Assembly: GCA_949752745.1 (NCBI GenBank)
Contig: OX457026.1
Span: 32,628,911 to 32,692,910, forward strand
Reading direction: 5' to 3'
Origin: Protula sp. h YS-2021
Lineage: Eukaryota > Annelida > Polychaeta > Sabellida > Serpulidae
DNA: 64,000 nt
How positions within the stretch are numbered: the first letter of the stretch is position 1; each line of letters starts with the position of its first letter. Under the pieces are notes generated by a model, which saw nothing but the letters and a program-made list of their open reading frames with translations, ran no database searches and had not been told where the DNA came from. Both the position numbers and the translations under genes were made by a program. Shown here one piece after another: positions 49,295-63,700 of this stretch.

Positions 49295-52181
49295 TTAGGC
49301 ATTTTTCGGCCTGAGGTTGAACAACACATCGACGACGCTCTCATCGGCCATGGTCGACACGTCGCCCAGCTCCCGGTCGTTGATGGCTATTTTACGCAGC
49401 ACGCGGCGCATGATCTTCCCTGAGCGAGTTTTCGGCAGCCCCGGCGCGTCTTGCATGAAGTCTGGCTGTGCGAACGGCCCTATTTTTTTCCTCACTAAAG
49501 AAAACAGGTTTCGATTGATATTTATTTTAATTTTATTAATCTGAAAAGAAACAGACGACAACATAACAGATTTTTCTTCGAACGGTTCAAAACTGAAACA
49601 GACATCATATTATGATAAAACCACACAAGCGGGTGGAATAATCCGAACCCCCCCTCCCCCCCCCCCCCCCCACTGGCAGAGCGACCCTAAAAGTTGGTGC
49701 CAACGCAGAGCTAACGAAGGGTTTTCAGATCGGTTCAAACGTGAATGTCGATTTTATTTTATTTCATGATTTCGTGTACAGTTAAAATCTCTTAAGAATG
49801 AGATATTTTTGATGCTTTCTGTCGCTCAGTGCCTTAGTTATGGCGACGCCGAGTACACTTCTTCAGTAAACCTCTTCAGTAATGCGTAGCGTTACGTCAC
49901 GTTTTCGGAACTAGAAGAGCAGTGAATACAGCTGCGGGTCTTTGTTTGTTTGTTTGTTTTTTTTTTTTTTTGGTCATGTGCACTGCAAAAATACTAAGAT
50001 ATCCTTTGAACGTAAACTGACAATCACGAAATGAAGACAAGGGTTTGTTTACCTATTTGCTTGAGCTCGTGTTCTATGGCGGGCGTGAACGTGTGGCCTT
50101 CCTTCAGGGTAATGAAGCAGTACAGACACTCGCCCTTCACCGTGTGCGGCTTCGCCACGACCGCATTCTCCGCCACCGCCGGGTGCTCAATCAGCGCCGA
50201 CTCCACCTGTGTCACAATAACAGACAAGATTTTACACAGCATCCACACTGGGGGAGGGCGGAGGCGGGTGTTCTGCAGAGGTCAGTTATTCAGAAATGGC
50301 GCCATGTTTTATGCACAAATACACAACACGCATACTATCTTTTTAAAATGATATTTCTCACCTTGACTGTAACCAATTTCTGTAACCAAGTTGTTGTATC
50401 ATCAAAATAATACTCAGCAGGGAAATGAAGTATAGGTAAAGTATAACAAAGTACCTCAGCAGTGCTAAGCAAGTGACCGGATATATTAAGCATGTCGTCG
50501 ATGCGTCCCGTCACCCACAGGTAGCCATCTTTGTCTCTCCGCGCACCTGCAAATATAACATCGCGATTTCCTCACCGCAATATGCACATTTTTTTTATTT
50601 TCCCAGTTTCAACTAAATTAAAAGGAAATATTTCAACTATTAAGGCTTTCTTTTAGCGGGCAACTTTTCTCAGAGATTAGTTGCTTTAATTTCACTCAAT
50701 GTGTACCTACCATCACCAGTGCAGTAGTATCCGGGGAATTTTTTGAAGTACGTGCGCTCAAATCTTTCGTGGTTTCCATACACTGTTCTCATTATACCAG
50801 GCCAGGGCTGCTTGAAAACCTGCCACAAATGCGTCGAACAAATGCACAAACGTCATGAACTACAACGACAAGTTGAGCTTGTTTGGGCGTCAAATAACTT
50901 TAAAAGTAAACACAGAAAACTACACAACGCTCTGCCTATTTTTTAACAGTAAGAAAAAAGCATAAATACTCCTTTCAATCACTTGTCATCCATTATTATA
51001 ATTTATCTTCATGAATTTATTATTTTCTGATGTCCGAACCCACAAAGCGATAAAAGCGAATGCCTAAAAGAAGTCACAAAATGTAATTGTGTTTGTCTTC
51101 TTTACCAAATAGCCCTCGCCCTCTCCTTCGATTTCTTTTCCTTCCTCTGTTAATAGCACGGGAACAATGCCGAAAAATGGGAATGTCTGAAATACAAAAA
51201 AAGGCGAACATTTCTGAGTGCTAGCTCTAAACATCTCAGCCATATCCACCTCGTCACAATATTTACGTACACTAATTTTCTATCAGAAAAAGAAAATACA
51301 GACAATATATCATAGTAACAATAATAAAAACATCAGTTACCAAAAGCACGAGTAGGAAAATCTCAGATATTTGTTTATCTTTATAACTGCGTGTAATCTT
51401 ACGGCTGATCCGGGTTTCGTGGGCGTGGCACCTGGCAACGGCGACAGCGTATGACCTCCCTGCAAATTTAACACGAGTTCCGCAGATAGCTACATTGTTT
51501 ATTAACACTTGCAAATGTATTGAGATATTAAACAGACTGTTGCTTTATTCTTGTACTGTATTCCATATGACTATCACTACTAATTAAAAATGTCAAGTCA
51601 CCTTCAATACATCAGCGTTGTAAACTATATTCATTAGAGACATCGTATTCTGTAACCTGTCCAGTCACACACTGGGCGCTTCGAATTCATAATTCGGAAA
51701 AATAAAAACCCGTGTATGTATTCAGTTGTTTCAACAGCGCTTTAGTCAATGCTATATTACACTTCTGTTTTAAAGTGGAATTTCATTGGCAGTACTTTTG
51801 TTGTCTATCGTGATACTTACCGTTTCTGTCTGCCAGAATGTGTCCACAATGGCACACCTCTCATTGCCTATCACCTTGTGGTACCACAGCCAGGCTTCGG
51901 GGTTAATCGGCTCCCCGACTGTGCCCAGCACCTTAAGCGATTCTCGGCTATACCTGCGTGAGAACGTAAGCATATATAAAGTGTGCAGCATTAGCTGTTA
52001 AGTTAAATGTACCGCAATCTAATTCTGTTGGATTTCTAATCCAATTTTTCGATTTCAAACATTTTCCAAAAATGACCGAACGGTTTTCCTTCAACACGGA
52101 CGCATTATAGTATTGCTACCTTTTGTGACCAGATTTATGCACACCCTTTACCTTGTAGTTCGCAATATACAATTATAGTAA

Positions 52182-52228
<47 letters not shown>

Positions 52229-55200
52229 TATTATTATTATTATTATTATTACTATTATTATTATTATTATTCATTCCATGCAAACAGAACAATTATCACA
52301 GCAATACCATTGTCACTGGTGAAAATATAACTTCAGTGGGCACTCAACTCTCACAGGAAGATAAAATTCGAATCGCAAAATAAACACAAAATCACATTTA
52401 AAAATAATACGTTAAATACTTACCTTTTTACAGGTTCTTCTCCAAATTTCATGAGAGATCTTATTGCTGTGGGTGCGGTGTAGAATTTAGACACCTTGTA
52501 TTTATCTACCACCGCCCAGAAGCGGCCCGTGTCCGGATAAAACGGCGTGCCCTCAAACTAAAAAAAAAAAAAAAAACAAAAAAAACAAGGTATTTACTTT
52601 TTGATTATGGGGATGAGTGTTTGAATATATTAGTAGCAGGAACAATTTGCCTCATGTACTCCTGTAAATTGCACCAGAATTTTCGTCATATATTGCAGAG
52701 GAAACCTGCATCAATCACTAAAACGGTAATTTCATATGATTACTGAGCATTTATATTTTAAGACCTTCCTCCCATTCCCCAAAATCACCTATTTAATTTA
52801 ATTAAATAGGTGATAATTATTATGACCAACTCGTCTGAATGGGGACATCCCTATTGCAAACCTATAGCACTTACGATGACGCTGGTGGCTGCGTTTGCCA
52901 GTGGCCCATAGACGACATAGGAGTGTCCCGTTATCCAGCCCACGTCTGCAGTGCACCAGTACACCTCGCCCGGGTGGTAGTCGAAGTCGTACTTAGTCGT
53001 CGTGGCCACGTACAGCATGTACCCTGCTGTTGTGTGCAGTACACCCTTGGGTTTGCCCGTTGAACCACTGTGAGAAAATCAGTACTATAACCATTAGGTG
53101 ACTATTTTCTGTCTGGTCATGTCAATACCCGTTTAACGTTTTTGCTTTGGTTAACCTCCAAAACAGCCGATACCCTAGTAACAAGCATATATAGTTTATG
53201 TTTTTTTTCTCTTCTTTTTAGTATTATTTTTATTTGATCTTGTGGTACTGTCCTTGATATAATATAAGCTGTTGGGGAACATAACGCAAGAACATAAACA
53301 TCAAGGAACATAATGCAAGAGCAGAAACATCCAAGAACAAAATGTAAGGCACGGAAAATTCTGAAATCATAATGTAATGCATGACATCTCTTGCAAAACA
53401 TTAAACATATTGTTTAATTTCATTTTTCTCAAACACCACCTCGCCATGCCTCACCTCTACCCCCCAAACCTATCACTACTGATGACGTCACCTGGTGTAG
53501 AGCATGAAGAGAGGATCCTCCGCCCCCATCCACTCGGGCTCACACGTGTCCGACACTTTAGCTTCCTCTTCGTGCCACCAGAGGTCTCTGCCCTCGTGCC
53601 AGTGAATCTACCAGCCACATGTATAAAAAGTAACTCAGCTCCAAAGAAGACATTTATAACGGTCATAAAAAAAGCCCGAGTTTGGGCTGCGTAAAAACTC
53701 GTAAAAGGCACATGAGAATGTAGAAACACTGAAACACTAAAAGAAATACTCCTATTAGATCTTAAAAATGAGATCAATGTGGACAAGAGCTACATGGTTG
53801 CGGGCGGCAGCTTGTTACTAAGAGCGCCGTGTAAATGACTTAAGATGGATGACGACGCTTACCTTTAACTTCTTGTAGGGTCTTTTCGCCACTGCGTCGT
53901 CTTCACTCTCGCTTTCCGACGGCGCGTCGCCATTCTCGTTCACAAACGTTTCCTCGGATGGACTCAAGTGGCGGACCACAATCACTGTGGGGACTTCGTG
54001 ACCTCTGAAAAGGGCAAGGTCACCTCTGACAGGTTATTGCAATTTTAAGCACAGATACCAAATCAACGACACACGCGTTGGCGTTGACAGTTATTCACGA
54101 TATTTAAAAAGGCCTGGCTAATGTCAGGGTCACTGTACACTTCAGGAACAATAAAATGTCATCGCAACTTTGTGACAATTTGTCACTGAACTTATTACAT
54201 GATTCCCGTACTTTGCAGTACTCTATGACTGAAGAAGGCCCAAAGCTTCTCTACGAGCAACTTGTAGGCACTTTCCATCTTGGATATACGCCATGGTTTA
54301 ATCGAGACTATTTCCCCTTTGGTTTTTTTTATTATTTCTATCATCTTACTTTGCTTTGCATATATCTAGAGCACCATCCGAGATGTGTTTGAGGTTCAAA
54401 AGCTTTGTACCACGCCATACTCCGTCTGGAAAAAAACGTCACACACCGACAAGAGTATTGAATCATATTCAAAACACGAGCATTGTCTTCTTATCTGAAA
54501 GTTAACAATTTGTATCACTTCTTCGGCCATGTCAAAATGGTCTCCGTGAGTGTGTGGGGGGCTCGACATGAATTTACCAATCTTGTAGCGGGGGGGGGGG
54601 GGGGGCTCCTGTGAACCTGGTATTTCAGCCTGGACGTCGTGACTAATACAGCCAATTGTCTAGCCTGTTAAGTATTGAACACATCCACCCACTGCGATGA
54701 GAAGTGGCTGGTCTTGTCATTGTAACCTAACGCCTACGGGTCATGAGATAGTGAACATGACCTAGCATTCGTTAGTACAGCTCTATGTGTTCCTACAAAT
54801 CCATGCAAATAAAACTACATTAAATCGAAGGTTCAGGGGATGGTGATACTGTTTTAATACAAAAATAATTCAACAAGTTTAAGTGTTCTGTGGAATTAAG
54901 AAAGGCCCGAGAATGTATTTTTGTCTGCCTCATTTTTCACTATACCATATTCTCCTGTAAATGTAAACAGCTGTCCTCACATCTGTGATATACTTAACAC
55001 TTCGCTTCCTGGCTGTGGGAGGGAACTTTTCCCAAAGTTAACAATATAATCAAATAGAACGAGAATGACAGACCCTACCTTCTTCCCCCCCCCCCCCCCC
55101 CTCCTCTCCCGAATAAACTGTACATCACATACTTTCGTGCGTTTTTTGGGCACAGTACCATACGTAAATACGTACAAGTCAGAAATGAACTCGAAAAGCT

Positions 55201-58200
55201 GTTTATTTACATGTGTAATGATCTAGTTCTGGAAAAACAAAGGAAGCGACACGGGTAAAGCACTTTTTAGAGTAACTTGATAGATATATACAGAAACATC
55301 AAGTGTATTCCTTGTGGACCAGTTACCAATCCAAATCTGCCAAATTTGGGAAAGGCCCGATAACAAATGACAAGTGGCTTCCCATTTGCAAATGGGACTG
55401 ACTCGATTACAAATATTTTAGAAAAGTGATTTATATATATATGTGAAGAAGATAAACTCTCTCTCTTTTATTTATACTAAATTAGAGATATTAGATACGG
55501 TTTTATGCATGATTCTTTGACAATACATTAAGATATATTAGAAAAAAAGTTTAGATAATAAAAATGTGAGAAGAAAATCTTTGTTTTAATTTTTTAACAA
55601 CTTAAAAAATAATAACTGCAACTGGGCCAGTCCCATTGCTAATGAGAAGGTACCCATTAACCCAATAACAAAGCTGGCCCCATGACAAATTTGTAATCGG
55701 GTCCTATATTTGCCAATTGGCAACCCAATCACAAATTTGTCATTGGGTCTGTCCCATTTGCAAATGACGTGGATTGGTAATTGGTCCTTATTTTAGAGAT
55801 AATATTCAGTTTTCATCCGCGACAATTCAATGGATAACCGTTCATGATATCACTGACTGCCGAGGTACTGCAGATATTACATAAACGATGATGCAGCACC
55901 AACACATTTCATTCCGCGCAGGTAACGGAACATAAAATGCACGAAGCCCCTCAAGCCTCTGAAACCAGGGCTTCTGATGCAATGTTGCGGGGTCCTAAAT
56001 TTTTCGTCTTTTAAAATATTAAAATCTGTAACAAACAGAATATGTCATTTCTGGGCGATCCCAGTCCAAAACTGAAGAGAGATCGAGCCATTTTCCACGG
56101 GTCCCCGGGATCCCTTTAACCTGGACACATTTCACAAAACTTTATACATTTTTCTTCAGATGGAACATAAAAGGACTGCAACTAGACTTTTTATTAAAAT
56201 GTCACATAGTTGTTTATTAAAATATTAAATGAATTCTGAATACAAGGAACCAACCTGCGGTTATCAGGGCACAACACTGAGAATCCATGATTCTTTCAGC
56301 CAGGGAATTGGACGAAAAACCAGCAAACTAAAAACATCCAAAGGACACATAAATAAACACTGTACATGTGCACGCATGACTGACATTAATTAGGCAAATG
56401 AGCAGCAGCTAAGAATGGCAACATTCACCGTACACATGCAAAACACGGAAAACGAACCAAAAATAATACTATTTTTTTGCATAAGGTCTGCTTCATCAAA
56501 TGCTGCATTTTTTTTTTTTTTGGGAAGGGGTGCTGGAAAAAAGCCATATTTATATCACAAAACTGTTATAAAAATACATCCATAAGGACACATACGGACG
56601 CGGCTATTCACGGATTCAACCATTCAGAACACACCTGAAAGGTCAACAAGGGAGCAGGATGAAGGGAATAGACACAACAAAGGACCAAGTGCACAGCTGA
56701 AATATTCTAGGAATAGGCAGAAAGAACAGGTTTGGGCCTCATGCTTCTACTGTCATTTACTTTCGGAATGTATATAATATGAATTTGCATGTGTTCAGAC
56801 GACTACAATCTTGACTAAATAAATGTGTTCAAAGAGTTACAATATCTTGACCAAATAAATGTGCGGGTGAGCAAAGAGAAGACCTACCGCTGATCATTCA
56901 CGTAATGGGAATCGGGTGATGTGGGTCTAAAAGCCTACCCCGCTCCCTCCCCGCCAGAAATCGGTCAACAAGAACAGAAAATATCAGGAAAATGTGGTTC
57001 TCGCTGACGACGACCAAAACGCTCAAAAAACAATCTGCCTCTCCTTGTTAGAGGGAATAAAAATCTTATTTTTCAAACAAATTAATTATCTTGTAATATA
57101 AATTTTTAATATATATTTTTCCACGCAAATTATCACAGTGTTAACATACCTAATAACAAACCTGGTTGCAAATGTACCACTTCTTATTAAAATTTTTTCA
57201 AAAGCCAAAGGACTGAATTCTACGATCATTCAGATTTGTTGTTTATGGGCCGGTTAGGATTTAATTTGCAAACACTGACCACCTATAGTTTTTGTATTAA
57301 AATATTTTGGCTCTGATAAAGGTAACTGGAGGGTACAGTGTAAACCAGCATCAGTGTACCAATAAGTCACAAGTCTTTATTAGACAGCCATTGCCATTGT
57401 TTTGTAAACAAAAACAAATGTTTCCTCCGACAGCCCGCTCGCCCCCACCCCTCTCCTTTTTCACCACTTGACCCTCTCTCGGTTTAAAAAGTTTTATTTC
57501 GACAATTTTGTACCTTTTCATAATTATACGATCTTTACCCTATACAAGTATATCTGAATGGTAACTGGTCAACTGGGCGCCAGGTCAACTGGACGACAGT
57601 CAACTGGGCGACAAAAAAGTCCACTGGGCGGCGACAAAAAAGTCCACTGGGCGACAACTCTAGGGTCAACTGAGCGACAAAAATGTCCAACTGGGCGACA
57701 GTAGAAGTCAACTGGGCGACAAAAAAATAAATTACTTGAAACATTTTAGTACTTACCATTTACCATCATGTATAGACTTATTGATTGCAATACCAAACTA
57801 ATGAGTTGGACATCAGTACAAACGTTTGAAAATATCACGGACAGCACTCCGACACCCCGATTACTCTTGTTAATTGCAATTTATTTAAACTCCTTTTAAC
57901 TGCAGTGTATGTGAACTCCTTTTAATTGCAGTGGGAATGAAGTCGATTCACCGTTATTGATAGATAGGTTATTGATTGCAATATTAATTAATAAATTGCA
58001 CGTAAGGACTACATTTGAAAACATCAGAAGAAACACCAGTTGACTCCAGAGCTGTCGCCCAGTTGACTTGGCGCCCAGTCGACCTGGCGCACAGTTAACT
58101 AGGAACCATCTGAATATACGCCTTTTCATCTCGATCTAGTATGTGGTTACTGCAAACAAGTTTTACTGTACGTTTTTTTCACCAGGATCTGGAAAGTAGT

Positions 58201-61200
58201 CCCTACCGACCTTTTACTCTCATTTTTTTATCCGGGTCTTTTAGGTGGTCACAGACAAGTTTTACTGTGTAAATTTTACAGACAGATTTGACCGTACGAT
58301 TCCGGAAGGTGGTCACTAAAAACGATATCGCTGTGCGTCTTTCATCCCGGACTGGGAAGTGGGCTCTACAAACAAGTTTTACTGTACCTCTTTTTCACCT
58401 GGAAAAGCTCATGTACACAGAGAGTAATAAAAATAATTTCATAACTAAAACGACATAAAATATACTACATTATCAGTATCTTGGCTTTAAAAACAAGCCA
58501 TGCGAACTTAATATTTTTTCTAAAAACTATCAGCAATTAATAACAAAATGAAGTATTTTTCACAAATTTCTGAATTCACGATTTTTCTAAGGTACATTAA
58601 ACATGCAAATCTATCATGTGGTTTGGTATAAATCACATTAAATAACTTAACACAAGTTAGTTTGTTCGTATCAAACGGCAATTTCTTCAAAGCGCAGTCT
58701 AGCCAGGTCATATATCTCAGGCTGTAAACAACTTTTAATTGTCGGAGTTAATCAAAGACCACTGGAATGGATCCTACATCATAAATATCACACCAGTTAC
58801 TGTAAATCAGTTTTAAAAATAGATAAATTCAGAGCTCTCTAATCGGCCTACGACATAAACAAAATTATTGTTATGGCTAATCAGCCAGTGTTATGGTCGT
58901 TTTTTTTTTTTTAATATCTGCAAAGTACGGTCACGCAGACACTAAGATAAGATGTTATAACTTGGCAAAACCAATGAATAAACAAAAACATCACGAAACT
59001 CGCCAATAAAAAAAAAACTGGTTCGCAAGTGTATTCTCACCACGGCGGCTAACATCAACGTTCTCGTTGTTACCCGAGTAACAACTTAAACATGTAAGTA
59101 TGAGCGCCAATCATGTTATTGCATCGTGATGTATGAATTCATTTCAACTGTCCTTATAATTTTGACTTCAGACAAATGCGGTATCTTTTCCACAATGTAC
59201 ATATGACTGCGTGTTACGCATTCGCCAAATTTACACGCACACGAAGTTCCTGTCTGTTTAACTATGATTTAGACCTGTCCAGCGACCAATGTCGAACGTG
59301 AGGCTAGTTATTCACTTTCAAAAGAATTAACTTCGAAGTTTTTTCACAACTGACAAAGCTTCAGTTTACAACCTGAGAATACTATTCGAATAATGAGCTA
59401 GTGTTGTTCAAGCGGATATCGGGTTCAAAGCACATCAACATATCTATGGATAAGGACCAAGTCCGGCCGAAAAAAAAATGCCATCAGCATGCAGAATAAT
59501 GCTGACCTCCGACGATCAGAATTTTACAGCGCCCATCTAACAGACGATATGCTAGACCTTCCGCCGAATAGCCTGCAAACTGTTCACATATTGCTGCAAT
59601 TGTTTCATATTAGCTTCATCGAATACGTAATCACTCGACCAGTGACGATTGCGTGCTGGCTAAAAATACAAACTTCACATTTTATTTACATTTTTTCTGG
59701 AACTTTCAATTGCTATTATTGTTATTATCGCTGCTACGAAGAGAACTTCACCCTAAATTAAACACCTTGCACCTAGAAATTTGTTTTCCTCATTTTGCTT
59801 ATCGATTGCTGAGGCTTTGACAGACCACGAGTCGTAAACTTTTCTCAACACTTTAGGCAGTTATTTCCCCCAACACCTTTTTTTTCGACTTCTTTATTAG
59901 CCATAAAAATAATCCTATTTGTTATTCAGACCATTACAAATAAATCATGTTTCTGAATAGAATGTCCATTTGCGTATTAGACACATTAGTTGAACAAAGA
60001 AAAAAAAAACAAAAAAAAAAAAAAAAAACGCGAACTGGGGCAGGTCAAACAGTACTAAACGTTAAAATATAGTTTACGTGGCCGTTGGTGCATCCCCTGC
60101 CCTGTGTTTCGTTTAAACAAGAATTTCCGTGGACACTTTACTCCATAAAAGTGAAACCAAGACCTGAAATGGTCAAATTTTGACAAAATATATGGTCGTT
60201 AGGAGGCCTCATGCACGGACAACAATGCTACCAAAAGTAACCGGGAAGGATATGTGGTATAAACAGTATTTTTTTTTGTGTTTCTCTTAAAGCTATCCAT
60301 TTATTTGGCCAATTTTCGCAGAACTGATCGCAAAAATACTAAAACTTCATTAATACTTATTAAGCATCATTAAGACCTTGAGCAACACTAAAGATATAAA
60401 ACATACACACAAAATAAATTGATTCCTGACCGGGGTTTGAACTTAAACCTCTTGCTTCGCAGGCGACAATGCAAACCACTACCTCTATGAGAGACCAAAC
60501 TATAAATATTGCCTAAAAAACCGATAAAGCGAGACAATGAAAAAATTCGCTGTCAGCAGGGCTGGAACCAACGACCTCGTGATTATCAGTACCACACCTT
60601 ACCGCTTCAGCTACCGATGCAAGTGGTCAGGCGACCAGTACAGAAATATCAAGTACGTGCGCAATGTGATATTTTTGCACTTTGACCGTTATACGCCATT
60701 AGATTTAAGACTGAAAAAAGATTTGTTACTAAGCCAAAAAAAAAAAAAAATCGCCTTCAGCGGGACCTCGTGATTATCAGTTCAACACCGCACCGACTGA
60801 GCTATCGAGGCAAGTGGTCAGGCGACTGGTGAGGGCGCATCAAGAAGGGGCATATTGTGATTATAATTATTATTATTTATTTATTTATTTATTTTTTTTT
60901 TTTGCAATTATAGTTGGCCAATATTTTGGGCAATTTTACTCAAATCGCCAAAAAAATATAAACCTGATGAAGGATTCCTGTTAAATTTCATAAAAATATA
61001 GGAGGCTTACCCAGGGAACATTCTTGCAAATTTTCATAACAATCGGACCAAAAATGTAGGAAGAGGAGCATCTTCAAAAATTGTTTACACCCACACACAA
61101 CCGCTCACACACATAACATACAACAAATTCCCCCCAAACTATGACCATAGCCCAGCGACGACAGTGAGTTAAATTTTCAGCACAACTTTCAAGCCCTTAC

Positions 61201-63669
61201 AAACAACGAAATGTCTCTAGTTACAATTGATGTGGGCTTTCGCCAGGAAGTGACATCTTTTCCGAAACTTACTGAAAAGTTTGAATTAAAAGTCACTTTT
61301 TAATATATTTTTCACAAATTCGGACAGTGAAGCAATGTCTCACGAAGAACTTTTGGAGTGAAAAGAAGTGAAAATTCTGGAGTGAAAAGAATGTCTAAAA
61401 GAGCACACGCACAGGTGGAGGAGAGAAAGCAATTGGGCTAGAAAAGCCCCTGCATACCGCCTGCTGAACTGAAACCTATTTTATCTTTCGCAGTTTACAT
61501 TTAATCCTGACCACAACAACACAAATAACTTTATATGGCAAACGATGTTGAGATATAGTGCAGATAGAACCCATTTACAGATCTCTAGACATGAAATTTT
61601 GCAGTATTAAATAGTACTGAAAACGGAAAAGAAAGCAATGATATAAAAATGTCCCTGAAGTAACACTAAGCATGTTGGGAAACATCCCAGAAGGCAAAGT
61701 TGAATTGGCAACCATAAATCTGAAGCCAGGAAAATTGCATCCTAGAGGTGTCACAGTAGGACGATTTATCTCCCCCTACCCCTTCTGATAACGGATTTAT
61801 TTCCATCCACTTCTCATCGTAAGAACTCGTTTTTGAGCATAGAGACAAATGCAAGGGTACAGTTAGTGGTTACGAGATATGGTGTACGTGACGGCTAAGT
61901 CCTACGTTCACTTTGTCCGTATCCGATTTCATTAAATACAAAATGTGACTGCTGTTAAGATCTGGTTTCCCGTAACTAAGCCCAGGGATGTAATGTTTAA
62001 ACCCAGATTAAGAAATTTATCCCCAAAGACCATCGTCCATCAAGGATCGTCGATGTTCAATTGGCGCAATATCGTGGGAAAACTAGAGCAGCCAGTCCAC
62101 ATAAAACATAAGAGTACAGGCTTACATCACACACTTTCAATCCACACCTACTTAGTTTCTTTTCTTTTCTTTTCAAACAAAAGCAAATGTCTCCCAAGAA
62201 TAAACTCATTATTCTCTAATAACCATTTTTTTCACTTTCTTTTCACTGAAATAAAAGATTCATTTCTGTAAACATAATCACAATTCATTGCCAAAAGGTA
62301 GATCACTAAAAGAAGTTTTACTGTACGTCCTGTACGCCTTTTTCGGATCTGGAAGATGATCACCACAACAGGTTTTACCGTATGTCCTTTTTATCCGGAT
62401 CTAGAAAGTGGTGGCTACATCAATTCCTTACTTCATTGTTTTTTTTTTTGTTTTTTGCTAGCCATCACCCCCCCCCCCCTACCATCTAATGTTGGTACAC
62501 CTCTTAATGCACCCCTACAACCCTGACTCTTTTACCCAACGTTACGGTAGAAGTCTGTACCATCATTGTTGTTATAACCATGGTATATATTCTTTCTTAC
62601 CTTCTCCGCTATCGAGATAGTTTGCTTACCAACAGACAACTTTTTCATGTTATTACGTCATGCGCCGTCTTCGTTCCATGTTCTAGTCTGGACAAAATTT
62701 GATAGAATTTTTCAGACCTACCAAGCAACATTCCCACCAAGGTTCAACTTCCTCCGATGTTCAACGGCTGATAAATCTTACGTGCGAGATTTCAACGTAA
62801 TGACGTCAAAGACTGATAGAACCGTCCGACTGACCCAAGAATACCCACATAAAATTTGAACTCGATACGACTTTCCGCTATCGAGATACTTTGCACATAA
62901 TATCTTGTTCAAAATATATACATATTTCGCGTGATGACGTTATACGCCGCACTCGTTCATTCTACTCGCAATAAAATTGGGCAGAATCTTTCGGATTTAC
63001 CAACCAACAATCCCACTAAGTTTGAACTTTCTTCAACGTTCAGCAGTTGAGAAATTTTATACCCAAGTTTTCAACGTAATGATGTCATGCGCCTTCGCTA
63101 ATACCGTAATATGCATCAAAAGCTGAAAGAATCGTTCGACCTACCCAAGGAATAAACAGGTCACGTTTGAAATCGATCCGACTTGTCGTTCTCGAGATAT
63201 CTTGCACACAACATTTTGTTGACAACAGACAGACACCAGCGGGCTACCCCCCTCCCCCCCCCCCCCCTCCCCCCACGCACAGTCAAGTACCCACAGAATG
63301 TACAAACACACGGTCTCCATTTACTCGTTGATATATATAAAAAATGCCAAAACGTGACCGTTCAAAACAACGTGTTTCATACATTGGCAACAAAATGAAA
63401 ATCAAAGTCGACAGTAGGACACTGCCTTCTCATATCGAACCCAAGCTCAGAAGAACGAAGCCCTCTTATAATAATGACACATGAGTTTCGATTATCGATA
63501 AGAAAGAGAAAAGAACTTGTGGTCTGTGAAGACATGCATGAGACCTGACGATAAAACTGCACCATTTTGCAAGAACAACATCAGCAAAGCTAGAATATGG
63601 CGAGACTAAATCTCACATACAACACCGAGACAATGAGAGGAATCTTGTCTCTCTCTCTCTCTCTCTCTC

Positions 63670-63700
<31 letters not shown>

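Noticed and set aside
50711..50807. Shorter form of the ACSS2 exon starting at CAG|CCCTGG
   Set aside because: Using the upstream acceptor (exon to 50819) restores VFKQPWPG, conserved in the family, and keeps phase with the previous exon.
60549..60622. Functional tRNA gene
   Set aside because: A box is good but the T-arm and acceptor stem do not pair; treated as SINE-derived.
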